Origin: Anarhynchus alexandrinus
Taxonomy: Eukaryota; Chordata; Aves; Charadriiformes; Charadriidae
DNA: 64,000 nucleotides
Direction of reading: 5' to 3'
NCBI GenBank assembly: GCA_008711295.1
Contig: VUYV01000216.1
Coordinates: forward strand, 119,802-183,801
Shown here: positions 1-13,991 of the stretch, piece by piece
How positions within the stretch are numbered: the first letter of the stretch is position 1
Layout: each line of letters begins with the position of its first letter
Translations under genes and position numbers: made by a program
Notes under the pieces: model-generated
Database searches by the model: none
Told to the model about the DNA's origin: nothing
What the model saw: only the letters and a program-made list of their open reading frames with translations

Positions 1-1338
1 TTTTTTTTTTTTTCCCTAGGTACTTTTTCGTTGCATTCAAGAGGCCGTGTTAGTTGCATAATTTTTGTTGGATTTGGACAGTGTGTAGAATCTCTTTTGA
101 GGATAAGCTTTCAGCAGTGAACATCCCTGATGATTTATTCTGAATACCTTTTCAATTTGAAAAGGCCTTTCCCATCTTTCTTCTGGCAAAGGGTATGTAG
201 TGGCTCACACTCCCAGCTTTCACCAGAGCCTTGCCTCGCAAGTGGCCTGCACAAACTTGAGGTATACAAAATTCAGTAACATTCAGGGTAGTATGGCGAG
301 ACAGAAAGAACAAGCCCTCAAGGCCGCCACCAAAATAGTGGTGGAAAAGGACATTATTATAAAGGTCAGAAACTTTGTTCTTCATTTGGTATAGCTGATG
401 CAGAATTCATGCAAAAGCAAGCTGAAAAAAAACAATAAATACTGATTTTTATTTACTTACTTATAAAACTCTTCCAAAGTGTTATTTCCAGCAGTTCTAG
501 AAGTAATACATTTACTTCTAGAAATTATTTGACATCTAGCATGAGTCTTCCTGCAGTAAGATTTGTTGTTGTTGTTGGGTACGCAGTGAAAAAGCCTGAA
601 GTGACCTGCTTAAAAAATTGCGTGGATTTAGCAGGTGTGAAGGTAGGCTCTAGCATTATGTTTATCAAAAGCCTCCTGCTTGTGTGATGGTCAGGCTTTT
701 ATTCTTGAATAGCTTTGGAAGCATTCGAGAGGCCGTATGTAGGTCTTAGAGGTTATGAGAAGAGTGTAAGTCACATGGACGCCAGTGGCTCCTGTGCGAG
801 CGATCAATATTTTGTACTGTTATCAGCAACAGTAAAAACAAACAAACAAAAATCCCCAATGTCCTGGTTTGACCACAACACCCAACCTGCAGACTTTCCA
901 TATCATCTGTCATGGATCAAGTTGAAGAAATGAGTCGATATTGGGTTTTGATGTTGCATTATTCAACCTGGGTTTGTTTCCTAGCTTTGCCTGTAACTAG
1001 CTGTGCATATTGGATTTTTTTTTTTTCTCAGAATGCTGTAGCAGTCTTGGTTTTAGTCCTAAAATTTAAGCCTGTAAATGATTTAAATTTTTATTTCCTT
1101 AGATGTGATAATGAAGTAGAGTTTACAATGAATATTTAGGGTGAATTTAGTTTTTTGTGTCTTAATTTTAAAATGTCCTGATTTTAGTTTTTGTACTATA
1201 GAGGTCAGAGATCATGACATACAAATTAGGGTGTGGGTGGTGGTAAAAAAGGAAAAAGTCACAAGAGAGCTAATGTGACTACCAGGCTCTGTTTTACAGG
1301 ATTCCTTTGCAAGTCCAGGCTTTGAATAGCCGGTCACT

Positions 1339-1606
1339 TTCCACTGCCCAGTGATAGGCTGAGAGCAAGTGATAGTCATAGGAAGTTCCATCTAAACATG
1401 AGGAGGAACTTCTTTCTTTTGAGGGTGGCAGAGCACTGGCACAGGCTGCCCAGAGAGGTTGTGGAGTCTCCCACTCTGCAGACATTCAGAACCTGCCTGG
1501 ACGCTGTCCTCTGCAACTGCTGTAGGTGACCCTGCTCTGGCAGGGGGTTGGACTAGATGATCTCCAGAGGTCCCTTCCAACCCTGACCATTCTGTGATTC
1601 TGTGAC
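1339..1606 (+). repeat. CR1 LINE 3'-end fragment (sense to PDLIM5)
   Basis: This is a 5'-truncated CR1 non-LTR retrotransposon, about 270 bp. It contains the conserved stretch around AGGAAGTTCCATCTAAACA, then GCCCAGAGAGGTTGTGGAGT, then GGACTAGATGATCTCCAGAG, and ends in the octamer-like tail TTCTGTGATTCTGTGA. It aligns by eye with the last 270 bp of the larger element at 5665-6263. The reverse-transcriptase C-terminal frame is broken by small indels near 1350-1380, so it is an old dead copy. The left boundary is uncertain by about 20 bp. Confidence 0.9.
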
Positions 1607-2116
1607 TGTTGCAGGGAGTAAATTTGAAGGGTTGAGCTTTCTTCATTGTTTTTTTCAGAGCTATTTGATAACCAGCCTTATCCATTGTTTAGTTGCATGC
1701 GTAACTTTTGGATCTCCAGATGTCCAAGTAAGAAAAAAAGATGTCGCGGTGCAAGACCAACTTTAGGTTATTATGATTAGCAATTGCAGTGCAACTCTCA
1801 GCAGCGAAAGTCAGAAGACTGTTAAGCAGCAAGAAATTTAGATGAAGTTCATAGTGGCACCAAGTACATGAGCATTTTCCTCTCTGGAGCTTTAGTAAGG
1901 AAGTTTCGCATGGGTTTATATTCAGTCTTAAATGTCTGCAATGCATTTGGCAGTTGAGTGGTAAGGAAAACTTACTTAAAATGAGTATTTGTCCTGAATA
2001 GCTGCCTGTTTTCTCTGGACCAGCGCTTTTTGTCAGATGCTGCCTTAAAAAAAAAATGCTGATAATCTTTACGTGGTCTTCTCATACAGGTCCTCAGCAG
2101 AAGAGGACAAATGACT

Positions 2117-2350
2117 TTTTATTTATATAGGTGTGTGTGTATAAAATTAATATTTATTTATACATAAATATTTGCTTGAGGAATATATAACACCATCTAT
2201 AGTAATATATCCAGTGTCTTAAATATGTCTATAAATAAATGTATATATAAAACCCCCACACCTGGAACTGTATAAACAAATCATGTAAAAGTGATGTTTA
2301 AAGTCAAGTAAACTAAAACAGTGTTGCGTATATGTGTATATATATATATC
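2117..2350. repeat. AT-rich low-complexity stretch with TA-repeat end
   Basis: This is very A/T-rich DNA with repeated TATTTATA, ATAAATA and TATATA motifs, ending in a short (TA)n run near 2336-2349. No coding or transposon signal is visible. It is probably simple A/T-rich intronic DNA. Confidence 0.7.
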
Positions 2351-3124
2351 TGTAATTTAGAAATGGAAAATTAAATTTGAAATTGTTACATATTCTCATG
2401 AGCTTTATTAGCTTGTGATAGAGATTTTTGTGTCTTAGCTATAAACAGCTGGTATGAATTTATTAAACTATGTGCAACTCCTTTAAAATGTGTTTCTTGT
2501 TTTCTGAGGATTTTTTATTGGACTTTTTTCTGCAGTATTTTATACTTTGGGGTTTTAGCCAATAAGTGTCTGGCTTAAAATAAATGTCTGCTATAATATT
2601 CCCTTGACGTATAAAAGGCAAGATAACCACTAGGATTTACTAATGTCTCCTATTTCTGTTTTATTTCTTCGTGCTAGAAGTTTGTGTTGGATGAATCCTA
2701 AGGAGTTCTCTCTCCATTGCATTAAATTAAGGCATGTAGATATAGAACTGTGCTTTTTATTGATGTGGAGTATGTCTCGGAACATCAGTGTATTAGCCAT
2801 AATTGGTTTAATTGTTACTTTCCATGCACTTCAGAGTACGCTTATTTGTCTGAGTTGTCATTTCACGTGTTTAAGGTTGCCATTTTCTTCTGCATTGCTA
2901 AAGCAACGTGCCGTCAGCATTAGTGCCTTTATACTTAACATGTGAACCCTCTGTTGATGGAGCACAGTTGAGTTGGAGAAGCTTCTGCACCTTGATGCGT
3001 TTCTTCTGCCCTCTCTCCTTGGGTGCTGAGCTGCGTGCTCAAAGGAGAACTGCCAGAAATGTAGCTTTGAGATCCCAGCCTCTTAGGCTGCTGGTTATAA
3101 TGCTAACAGAATTTGTTTGCTTCT

Positions 3125-3150
3125 ATTATTTATTTATTTATTTATTTTTA
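3125..3150. repeat. (TTTA)n tetranucleotide microsatellite
   Basis: About five uninterrupted TTTA units are followed by TTTTTA. It lies in the intron and is a likely length-polymorphic site. Confidence 0.85.
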
Positions 3151-3703
3151 ATATGCCACTCCTAACTGTGGCAAAACTTTCTGTGGGGTTTGGATGTGGT
3201 GGGCTCTCACTGCTGCGCTTGGGTTTCACCTTGGAAGTGGACTTCTGCTACAGCTTTTGCAGAGTGCCGGTCTGGGATGGCATCCAGGTGAGCTGTGCTC
3301 CCTGGACGGATGGTTTGTGCCACCGAGCAATACTGGCAGCGCCTGAACTTGCCTCCGTTTTCCTCTGTACTTATGCGGTGCAGCTTATCATTATCTCGGT
3401 TCTTTGAAGCATAGCGGGTTGTTTCCTACGTGTTTATGCATGCCTGGTTTGTTTCTGGATAGGAGAAAGTGAAACAACGGCTGGTGTAACGGAAGGGATT
3501 CAATTTGTAGTAGCGTTTTCTTGCCACTGGCTGTTAGCTTTTGTCAGATGAGTTCTTGGTTCACGCTTTTCCACTTAGCTGTCTCTCTGCTTTGCTTTCC
3601 TCTGCTTTGCTTTCACGTGTGGGATTGCTTCATTAGTGGCGTTTCCTTCTCACCGCTTCCATGTATGAGGCTCCTCTTTTTCCTGTAAGAGGTACTCCAA
3701 GGC

Positions 3704-3727
3704 AAATAAATAAATAAATAAATAAAT
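3704..3727. repeat. (AAAT)n tetranucleotide microsatellite
   Basis: About six perfect AAAT units in the intron. It is the reverse complement in kind of the TTTA array some 550 bp upstream, so the two could pair in a nascent transcript, but this may be coincidence. Confidence 0.85.
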
Positions 3728-5664
3728 CCTTTTAAATTACACGGTAGAACATATTATTCTATTTGTATTCCTAAATTGGGTGTTCTGGAAGGCATAGGGT
3801 GATTGCACCATGTTTGATGCAGGAAAGGCATACGCCATTAAGAGGGACTAAATCGTAGAACATGAAAACAAGATGACAGGTATTGGGCTACTAAGGTTAT
3901 TAAGGAGAAGGATGTTCAGTTAGTGGAATTAATTCTATCATCTGTAAATGAATAAAAGTAATCCTGTTCAGAAGTAAGTACACCACTATATGCACTGCAG
4001 ACATCTTCACGTGTATGGCCTTTTACAGTATGGAAACGAATGTCCTCTTTGGAAGAAGCTGAGCTCAGTCCCTTTTACCACTTCACACTTAAGCTCTGTT
4101 AGAGAAAACTATAACTCTTCTTTGTTTTGCGGTAGTTCAGAAGGCCCCACCAATAAACCTCTTCCTAAGTAACTTTCCAAACTGTTTATTCCAAAAGAGA
4201 CAGGCACTTAAACTTCTGTTCTGATGTAAATGGCGCAGCTCCTAAGGTGATGCCTCCTCAGCAGTCCCAAGTATTTGCGTGCTTTGGTTGTGGAGTTAAT
4301 TTGTGTTGGCATCCAAAAAAACCCCAACCCTATAACTGGAAGAGAGAGACTCTATAGACTTGTAGCTCCAAAAGGCTAAAGCAGCCGTACAAAGTTTACG
4401 TTGTGTTTCTAGCTACATTTTGATTCCATTTCCTCTTTCTGTCTCTCCGAGAAATTAAGTAGGCCATTATTTTTACCCACTGGCATATAGTCTCCCAGGG
4501 AGAAATCTGGATTAGTTCTGTAAACTCTCCGAACAGAAGAATAATCTTCAGAGAGGAGAGAGCCAGTTAAAATAAATAGGGCTCTAAGGCGCGCTGGCAG
4601 CATGGGAACATGACTGAGCTCCTTGAGGGAAGGCTTAGTGAAAGCTACTAATTTAGGGTCTTAAATATCTGCAGACATTCTGGCACTTGGCTGTAAATCA
4701 TTTTCCATCACTTATATATTTGGAAAGCATATATTTTTTAGAATTGCCCACGTTCTTCTTGCAAATATGATTTTAGCCATGATGTCTGAATTGTCTTGCC
4801 TCAGTCCTTTTGACAGCTTGGGTTTTGACTTTGTGACATTATTTCTTCTGCAAACAGTTCTCCTGTTGTTCAGTATTGCCCATCCCATCTTGGTGACAAT
4901 CCTTCCAACTCTTCATTCTCTTCAATGCTTCGAGTGGCTTGGAAATGCAAGAGCAGATGTTTAGTCTTATTAGATGCCAAATAGAGCTACACTTGCACAG
5001 ATTGGTTTCCTTATTCCTCATGTGAAGTGAATGTGAATTTTGACTCATTTTAATAATCCCTTGAATTCCAATTTTAACTTGTATGTCAATACATGAAAAA
5101 AAAGTTGAAGCTACATGTAAAATATGTGAAATGTATCAGAATTTATTGCTGTGTGCGTAGTTAACTGCTTCTATTTCATACGGGCAAGGTCAAAAGCAGG
5201 GACCGTCCTTTCTAATAACTGCTACCGAATTTGCAGTGATGATGCTGTATTGGTGTTATGTAAAAAATAAAAGCTGAAAGGGACCTTTTGTGAAGTTGTT
5301 GTCCTCTGCTTCCTTACGTCCTGCAGCTGTTGGGCTGTCATGGGCTGTTGTAAGGGAAGGGGGAGAGGTAGCAGAGATGAAACCTCTTGATGGAAGAGTA
5401 GAGCTGCAGGGAAGGCATGATCAGTCCAGCCGTGACAGATGAGAGATGGCACTGGCTAATAGCCCTTCTGGCTATGTGGAAACTGTTCCTGCTTATTAAC
5501 AACCTGTTCTGGGGCAAGCAAGGGAAGCTGAGGGCTGCTGCTTCTGCTGTGCTCCCCTGGCATTGAAGTCAATCTGTTCAGCGTTAGTTGGTTGAAAAAT
5601 AAAAGAGCACGTATCCAAAAGGCCAGTGCGTTGTGTTGTCATTCTGTTTTGTAAACTTAATTTA

Positions 5665-6263
5665 CATCTTGGGGTGCATCAAGAAGAGTGTGGCCAGCAG
5701 GTCAAGGGAGGTCATATTCCCTCTCTACTCTGCCCTGGTGAGGCTGCGTCTCGAGTATTGTGTCCAGTTCTGGGCTCCCTGGTTCAAGAAGGACAGGGAA
5801 CTGCTGGAGAGGGTCCAGGAAAGGGCTACTAAGATGCTTAGGGGATTGAAGCATCTTTCTTATGAGGAAGGGCTGAGGGACTTGGGTCTTGTTAGTCTAG
5901 AGAAAAGAAGACTGAGGGGTGATCTTATCAATGCTTATAAATACTTAAAGGGAGGGTGCCAGGGGGATGGGAACAGTCTTTTTTCAGTGGTGCCCAGTGA
6001 TAGGACAAGAGGGAATGGGCACAAACTTGAACGTAGGAAGTTCCATCTAAACACGAGGAGGAGCTTCTTTACTTTGAGGGTGGCAGAGCACTGGAACAGG
6101 CTGCCCAGAGAGGTGGGGGAGTCTCCCGCTCTGGAGACATTCAAAACCCACCTGGACACCATCCTGTGCAACCTGCTGTAGGTGACCCTGCTCTGGCAGG
6201 GGGGTTGGACTAGATGATCTCCAGAGGTCCCTTCCAACCCTGACCACTCTGTGATTCTGTGAT
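5665..6263 (+). repeat. CR1 LINE 3' fragment with C-terminal ORF2 remnant (sense)
   Basis: This is a 600-bp, 5'-truncated CR1 retrotransposon fragment. An open frame runs from about 5633 to the stop at 6181. Its translation is typical of the C-terminal end of CR1 ORF2, with [15 protein letters not shown] near the start, then YCVQFWAP, then [15 protein letters not shown], then HWNRLPREV near the end. The stop is followed by the conserved CR1 3' UTR (GGTTGGACTAGATGATCTCC) and the tail TCTGTGATTCTGTGA. The frame carries no catalytic RT or endonuclease domain, so it cannot be autonomous. It is the best preserved sense CR1 here and probably younger than its neighbours. Confidence 0.95.
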
Positions 6264-7798
6264 TTTTGGATTCTTTTCTGCATCAAGCCAACCGTGTGCA
6301 AGAGAGAGTAACAGAATGTGGTGCCTTTTCTGGTTTTAGCAGCTAATGTCCTCTCATGCTCCTCTGTAGGTGCACAGTTCTGTGTTTGGTGCATGCAAGG
6401 ATGGGTAGAGTGATGGATGTGTGTATGTAACATTTTATTTAAAGTAAGTGCAAAAGCAAGTTAAAATTTCTTCTTTGTGGAGGGCATCAGCTAAATATTA
6501 AGGGTTGAAATACAGTAAGAGAAAAACGTTAAGAAGAAAAGAGAGATGGTTGAAACCATGTGTCTTTCTCGTAAAACCTGTGAGCCCACAGGTGTGCTCA
6601 GACATGTCTGTGTAGAGGGAAAGCTCAAACTTTGTGTTAGGTTTTGTTTGACGTAATTTCTGAATGTGGGACTACCTGGCACAATTGCATCGAAATGTGT
6701 GTTGTTGTCAGGGGTTACTGCTGCGGATACATAGCAGAACTGAGAATGAAATGCAAGAGATGGTTTTGTGGGTTCTTCGCTGGCAGAATGGCTGAATGCC
6801 TGTGGGCTCTCCCCGTCCTTTTCCCCTGAGCTGCGATGAGGCAAAGGGCTGGTGTGGGTCTGCTGCAGCCAAGCCACCACTGCAGAGCAGCGAGGGAGCA
6901 GCTGCATGTGGAGGGAAAGGGATGAAGCAAAGGCGGAGGAGCTGGGAGGACAGGCCATGAGGTGTAGGTAGCCCTCTGGCCAGGGCTGGGGTGGTATCTG
7001 CTGTTGGGGTCTACAGCCAGACTGAGAAGTATGGTGAGTTGGTACATCACCTTATACTTTTTTTTTTTTCTCCTTACATGTTGTCTTTAATGATTATTGG
7101 CATCCTGTGCACGCCTTACGTTACAGCTTTATAGAGCAGTCTGGAAGCACTTTTAAAGTTATGGTAAGAAAAAGGAGGGAAGTGAAAACTTAGAGGAGCA
7201 CACAGGATGGCCTCCTGGAGCAAGGTGAGGGCAGGGTTTCCTGACAGTGATACATAGCAAAATATTCTGGTAATCAAAAGGGTTTTTTGACCTAAGCTAA
7301 TTTTGATCCCTGCTTGGTTTGGGGGAAACCTTCAACTTATTTGCAGGACTGCCTCATAACCCCTTTTATAGCTGGTTGTGTCAGCGGTTCCCACTGCAAA
7401 CCCTGCATTAGTGTTCTTATAACTCAGCTGTATAAATTTGATCTGGACTTTAAAATTGGCATGTACGTTCTTGATTTGGAAGCGAGTATCGAGGCTGGAT
7501 GGCTAATCTGTTGGCTATGCGAATAATATTGCTGTAGTAAAGGCTGTGAGGAATATGATACAGCTCTCGGTTTCCATTGAGCGCAGAGGAAGCTTATTTG
7601 CCCCAAAGAGCAGGTGCTGCCATGGGGCTTTTTTTTCACACAGAAGTGGTAAGCTAGATCCCAAGTGTCCCAAACCTGGTGGGAATCAGGTGGGAGTGTG
7701 AGCTGGGTTTTTGCTTCCTCCCTGGCAGGGGAGGAGGTGAGGAAGGGCTTTGGTGAGCCGCCCCATTAGGTAGGGCGCGCTGGAGCACGGTGGTACAG

Positions 7799-8034
7799 GG
7801 GAGGTTTAGATTGGATATTAGAAAAATTTCTTCACTGAAAGGGTTGTCAAGCATTGGAACAGGCTGCCCAGGGAAGAGGTTGAGTCACCACCCTTGGAGG
7901 TGTGGAAAAGATGTGGTGTAGATGTGGTGCCTGGGGACATGGTTTAGTGGTAATTTGGCCGTGCTAGGTTAACGGTTGGACTTGGATGATCTTAAAGGTC
8001 TCTTCCAACCTAAACGATTCTATGACTCTGTGAT
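7799..8034 (+). repeat. CR1 LINE 3'-end fragment, different subfamily (sense)
   Basis: About 235 bp with the CR1 3' end: GGTTTAGATTGGATATTAG, TTGGAACAGGCTGCCCAGGG, GGACTTGGATGATCTTAAAG, CTTCCAACCTAAACGATTCT, then an octamer tail. The 3' UTR wording (ACTTGGATGATCTTAAAGGTC) differs from the elements at 1339 and 5665 (ACTAGATGATCTCCAGAGGTC), which indicates another CR1 subfamily. No open frame survives. Confidence 0.9.
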
Positions 8035-11000
8035 ACCCTATTTGAGCTCACGGTGTTCAGGCGTCAGAGCAGAGTACAGGGCACTGCTGCCTCTGCGGGT
8101 TCTGTGGTGCTGGGGCCACCCATCCAGGAGTCAGGTCAGACGCACGGAACTCCTGCGAGGGAGCCGGTGCAGCTACGGAGCATAAGCATGTCCCTCTTTG
8201 CGTTCTGGGCCAAGGTTGTGTTCTCAAGAAATACAGTAAGGGCTGCTTCTCCAAGATTGCAGCAATTCACTGAAGGGGTGTTGTCTAGTGTACTTTGAGC
8301 CCTACGTAGGTTTGAGAGCATGCTGGCTATTGGGGCAAGGTGGCACTTTGGTCAGGCGAAATGAGGCTAGCCATAAAGAAGGCAGTAACAGATAATGAGT
8401 GTAAATATTTGCAGAAAGTGTATTGCAGCAAGGGAGATAAAGCCCTTGTGGTCTGAACATCTGTGTGAAAAGGCAGGATGTTATTTGATAAAAGAGATTT
8501 CTTTTATTTAGTACATTTTATTATTTATTTAAGAACAGACTATTTTATTTTTTGATTCTGCAAAGTTCTTATGTAATGTTCTTCCCATACATGGGTGTGC
8601 TGTGTTTTGGGTTTTTTTTAATCCTTGAAAATACTTCGTTACAGGGAAGGACGTAGACTGAAAGAGAAGCAAGAGCAGTAATGATACAAAGATCATTGTC
8701 TGGTTGACTTCTGCTTTAATTATGCATGTCTTTAAACTGAATTGCTGTAGGCAGCCACGTATCAGAAATGCTCAAGGGCTAAAAATCAAGCTGGAGGGTT
8801 TTCAGATAGCCCAGGGAAATTTAAATTCGGAGCAATGAGTTACATTCTGAGAGAAAGTTGGAGATGACATTGAAGGATGTATGTGTGATGGGGGGGACCG
8901 TTATTTACTGTCAGACAGTGAAATAGTTTCTTTGGGAGAGTGGTTGTGATGCACTATCACACGAGCCAGTTGCAGCTAGAGATTAATTCAAGGCAGACTG
9001 CATGGAAAAGATAAAAGGCAGCTTCCATCTCTAGTCAAATAGCCCTTTGTCTTAAGGGTAACTGCAATGTAAGTAAGTATTTCATTTATTACTGCATGAA
9101 GGCTAAATAGTGACAGTGCAAAGAAGAGATGCTTGTCAAGTTTTCTTCTTAGTCACGTGAGGAATAGATGGTTATAAGTTAATTAAAAATTAGTTAAGCT
9201 ACAAATTACATTGATTCAGAGATAGATGTGTGTGTATGTGCACACATGCAATTTTCCTGGAAAGGATCTTTTAAAATATCTCATTAAAGCTTGACAGTAA
9301 TAGTAAAAAATCTGGTGGTTTTTTTTTAGATGTTGGCTATTGCAAAATGAAATAAAAGGCTGGCTAAAATTTAGCTCAAGGAAACAGTTGTAGTCCAGTG
9401 TGTTTTGGGCTGTTTGCTTTCAAAAACCTGAGGCGTAGAACTATGCTGAGATTACTTTTTATACTGTTGCTTTTGAAGTTCATCAAGCTGGATCAAGAAA
9501 TGGTTTACTTCTGGTTTATTTCCATTTGGAACGTATTTTAGAACAGTATTTGCAGTTTTAGAATTCTAATGTTGAAAACAACAAGAATAACAAAAACTTT
9601 TTTGTTTTTTTTGGTCAAACAAAACTGAAATCTAATATTAGATTGGTGATTATGTTTATTAGAAAGCGTCCTGAGCATCTCTGGATGGCATGGGCTGGTT
9701 TTTGGCTTTTGGCCACGAAGCTGGCTGCTGCTGAGGGAAGGAAAAGAGGTTTTGCTGCTGGGGGCTGCGGGGGTGATTGGTCTCAGCAGGTGCCCGCTCA
9801 CGACATGTCTCTCCTCCTTTCCTCCCCCTCCGTCTCCAAATGAGCTTCCCAGAGTACAGAGACAGGGAACTAACTACGTAGGAGGAAACATTTCTGGTTT
9901 GGCAGTTTTGTAGCTTTAAAGTCCGGTGGTTAACATCAAAACCAGTCCCGTTTTTTTGTAGCTGTAATTCATGCTTGATTTTAAAAACTTGCCTCGTGCT
10001 GTAAATGCAGAATTAAAACGGATCCGTCAAGGATTTCAAGAATATTTGTGATGCTTAGAAGTTAGTTTGATGCATAGGTAGCCAGTTTTATAATTTTAAT
10101 GCTATACTCTTCTGTGCGTATTTCTTGTTGCATTGATTCCATTTGTTTGCACGGGTATGTTTAATAAAGGTGTGTTTTAAGGATATGCTTTTTTCCTACT
10201 AGGAATTAAGCATTCGGTATTCTTTTTGCTTTTGTCCATCAGTTTACTAGTCTTTTGGTATTTAGGCACAGGTAATACTGTAGTTCACCAGTGATCGATG
10301 CCAGATGATTTTACTAAACTAAGGTTAAATTTGGGGTTTAAAAACAAAATCACTCATACAGGACAAAAAAAAAATAATAATTGGTACAAAAGTAGTAATG
10401 ATTTATAAATAGCATTTCAAAATTTCCTATATATAGTAGCACCTACATCTTTTTATATCTTCTTAATCTGTTGGATTTTTCAAAATCTAAGTGAAAAAAA
10501 GAAAGAAGGAGTTAGTTTCCATTGTGGCAAGGAATATGGGGAACCTTTCTTTCAGTTTTGGTTCAAATATGTACACAGTTTTGCATACGTAATCCCAAGT
10601 ATGTATATACATTTACAAAGTCTAAGAAGTGTCAAAACTGGGGCTAAATATTTCTGCAGTGTGGAAAAGATCCTTAATTGTTTCGAGTGTTCTAATTTCT
10701 CCTGCTGTGTTCAGTGTAGATGTTTGTTTATTTTTATATACTTGTTCTTGTGATTATATTCCTGTTGCATCTGTGGTAAACTCTGCCCTTGTAGCTCCAG
10801 CCCAACTTCATTATAGGCGCTCCACAAGCCAAGGGTGCTGGCTGGGACTCTCAGGGAAGACTCGTGCTTTGGCTGAGATTTCCTGGAAGTACCAACCTCA
10901 CCTCTCTTGGTTAGTCAGATCTCTTATCCGAAATCCGTAGGTGTTACTTGGAAGTCTTATTCACTGTATCTAGATAAGGAGATTGCTGGTCTGGCATCCC

Positions 11001-13991
11001 TCTGTACATGCAGTTCTTCACACTTTTGTCCAGTAATTTGTTTGTTCAGGTCTACCTGTGACAGCCTCACCTATAAGGCAGATTCAGTCCCCTGCCTGCA
11101 TGGTGGGTCTCGAGGACATAGCCAGGGACTCGTCACGCTTCTCGGGACCTGCCTGCTTTTTTCCCCATCTCCGGAGTGCATTTTCCAGCCATATGTTTCA
11201 GGGATTTCCAGCCGGGGGTTTCGCTGAAGGGATTTTACAGCTGTCTCCCATGTGTACTTGCAAAGAGTTTCATCCCCAGTAGGCAACAGTTTAAGTGACC
11301 TCTTGAAAGTCGGGTGATTAGTTGTGGGTTGTTGTGTGTTGGCCACCAGAATCAAACAAAAAAAAAGGGATAATTTTTTTTTTTAATGAATTTGTTTTAT
11401 TTTATACTACTTTGGATGGTAAGGCGTTCCACTGCCCCCCCCATGAAAATAGCCACCCTGAAGACTGCTTTTGAAGCCTGACTGCTGAATGTGTGTAGGC
11501 TGCTTTTTTCATCACGAATTACGATGCGTGAACATCATGCGCATTTGCGTACCTTCGGGGAAAGCTCGATTTTACTCACTTCAGCCATCCAATCACGAAG
11601 CACAGCGATCCGTTTGACCTTTAGCTTTTAGCCCCCTTACGTTCCTTTCCCTTTTCCAGACCTTGCTGACAAATGTCAGCATGCCATAACGTATTGGTTT
11701 AGGGATCTGTTTATGGCAGGTTTCACCCCTCGCCCAAAGGTTTGAGGAGCTTCCCTATAAATAGCTGTGTTGGTCATAGCTTTCTATATGCTTATAGGGT
11801 TCCCTGATATGTGTTTTATAGTAACTGGCTCTCTTAGCTCAGAATTTGGGTATGGACACCAAATTTTAGAGGAATTCTGGCTTTGTTGTTGAAGCCTTTT
11901 GTAAAAGGATGCACCATACAAGTTGTAATTTTGATGAATTTAGCAAGTCAGGAAGTTTTTCTGAAATTAGTGCATTTCCTTTTTTGTTTGTCTTCTACTT
12001 TTCTTCCTTGCATGGGACTTGCTCTGCTAACTTTCCCGTGGTAGCACCCTTTGGTTTCAACTCTGGGTAAAATTGCTCTGTTGACCTACAATGCTGAGGT
12101 ACTGGCTGCTATTTTGAGTCTGAGAGATGACAAGTCTTCCTACATCCCAGACCTCCCCTTTCACTAGAGTAGTATATTTGATAGCATAGGATTAACACCG
12201 AATGGAAAGGATTTTTTCTGGGTTTGTTTGAATTTTTGGCTATCTTTTTTTTTTTAGTTGCTAAAGACTGCGATTGCAGGTGTCTGTGGGACATAGACTG
12301 ATGTTTAAAAAATGCCAGCCATGATCCACTGAATGTGGCATTTTCTGCTTTCAGTCTATATGTTGACAGATTATATATTTTTGGAGTTTTGCGTTTGTCT
12401 TGCAGCATTAGGCAATACTTTTTCCTCTGTTTAAGTGTTTGTCTTCCAGTGCTGTCCAATCCACATGTCACAGCTGTCATGTGTTATAGTCTGAGATTTT
12501 AGGAAAGCCTTAACCATACCAGGTAGGCTGATGGGACACTTTCCACAGGTTTACTGGTAAATGACTGTTCATACACAAAGACGTGCAAAGACTGAATTCC
12601 TAATATTTCACATATTTCTACCCCTTGGCCATAGACAGTTTTCAAGGCCCAGCCTCTGTGGAGACTGGTGACTGTACTTTGTGGTTGGCCATTGTCAAAA
12701 GGAACCAGAAGGAACCAGAACTTCTTGGGCCCTACTGAATGAACTAAAACAAAGGCAATTAAAAAAACAAGAGAGATGAAAGCCTGCCTTCTTCCTCCCT
12801 TTCAGAAGTTGCTTACTTGAGCATGACCGTGGCCCGAGGTGGACTCCACCTTTGGAAATAAGGATAACTCTGCTGTTTGCAGCACCTCCCTAAAACATAG
12901 CACTTTCCTCAAGGAACCCACTCATGCTTGCAGGCAAAGGAAAGAGTTGTGAGGTTTTGTATGCGCAACACAAGCAGCTACAACTTCTGTGCTTTAAGAC
13001 AGGAAATACATCTGGAAACAAAGAGGGAATTTGCGCCATCCAGGACTGCTCTTTTCAGCCAGCTATGAAGTGATTAGCAGATTGAGGACGAAGGATATAA
13101 ATCAGTGCATAGATCTTACCATGTGTTGCTTTATTTCTGTTCTTGGGAATGAAACGAGTTGAAATTCAGTGGCATCAGATGAAAAGATTAATTTATTGTT
13201 CAATGGAGGTCAATAATGTGAACTTTACAAAGGTTTCTGTTGCAAGATATTTCATTCAAGTGGACCAAAGGCAATGGAGCTGAACTTTGGCAGTGACCTT
13301 GATCAAAGATGCAGACTGCTCAAGAGGCCTTTCTTATTCTGGTCTGAATATACTGTGGGTCGCTGGGGGCTATAAACCTATTGAGAGAAAGGCAAAATAG
13401 AGGCCTGTAACTGAAATGTCTGTGACGTTGAACTTTTGACTTTTTAGTAGTTGCAGCTGGGGAAAAGTCAGCTTCACTATTAATGAAGTCTTCCATGCAC
13501 ATGAGGAGTCATTGACAAGTACATAAACTTTGAAGAGGTTGTTTAGGTGGAAAAACCTAGAATTGAAAAAGCTGGTTTACAGCCTTCCTTTCTCCTCTTG
13601 TGAGAAAAAAGCCATGTATGAAGAGATAAGAGGCTGGAACTTGGTATTCAGAAAACTGCCTATCCCTACTTGCGTCTCTCGGTGTGTGTGTGCAGCACTC
13701 AGCCAGTAAAGTAGAAGTGGAGTTTTTGGAAAAATAGGCAATACTGTGCGATACTTTCCTGTCATTCAAGTGAAATAAGAACAAGAACCTGTGAATATTA
13801 CTTCACCAGAAAGAAAGATGGTGCAATAACTTTCACAGGGGCATACTCACAAAGGAGAAAGGATTTTTTTTTTTTTTTTCCTTTTTCTTTCTATGAAACA
13901 GCACTGTGAGTAAGATATTGTGGTCCTGTGTTCTGAGACTATGGACATAAACCATCCAAGTTTCTCATTTACCATTCTTGTGATGTTTCAG

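Larger units (their letters stand above)
1..13991 (+). other. PDLIM5: Intronic sequence upstream of the PDZ exon
   Basis: No coding exon is recognisable here. I looked for the first PDLIM5 coding exon (start methionine and GLGF loop of the PDZ) and did not see it, so this is read as the 3' part of the preceding intron. It holds three sense-strand CR1 fragments (listed separately), an AT-rich stretch at about 2117-2350, (TTTA)n at 3125-3150, (AAAT)n at 3704-3727 and scattered poly-T runs. The window opens in a 13-nt T run. The last 130 bp before the exon include a long T tract near 13866-13880. The open frames here of up to about 155 codons have no recognisable domain and probably arise by chance or lie antisense to CR1. 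Confidence 0.8.

Noticed and set aside
5633..6181. 182-codon plus-strand open frame, at first taken as a host gene
   Set aside because: The translation is the C-terminus of CR1 ORF2 followed by the CR1 3' UTR and octamer tail, so it is a retrotransposon remnant.
6491..6958. 155-codon minus-strand open frame
   Set aside because: Low-complexity Ser/Pro-rich translation with no domain, next to a CR1 element and antisense to the intron. Chance is the simplest explanation.
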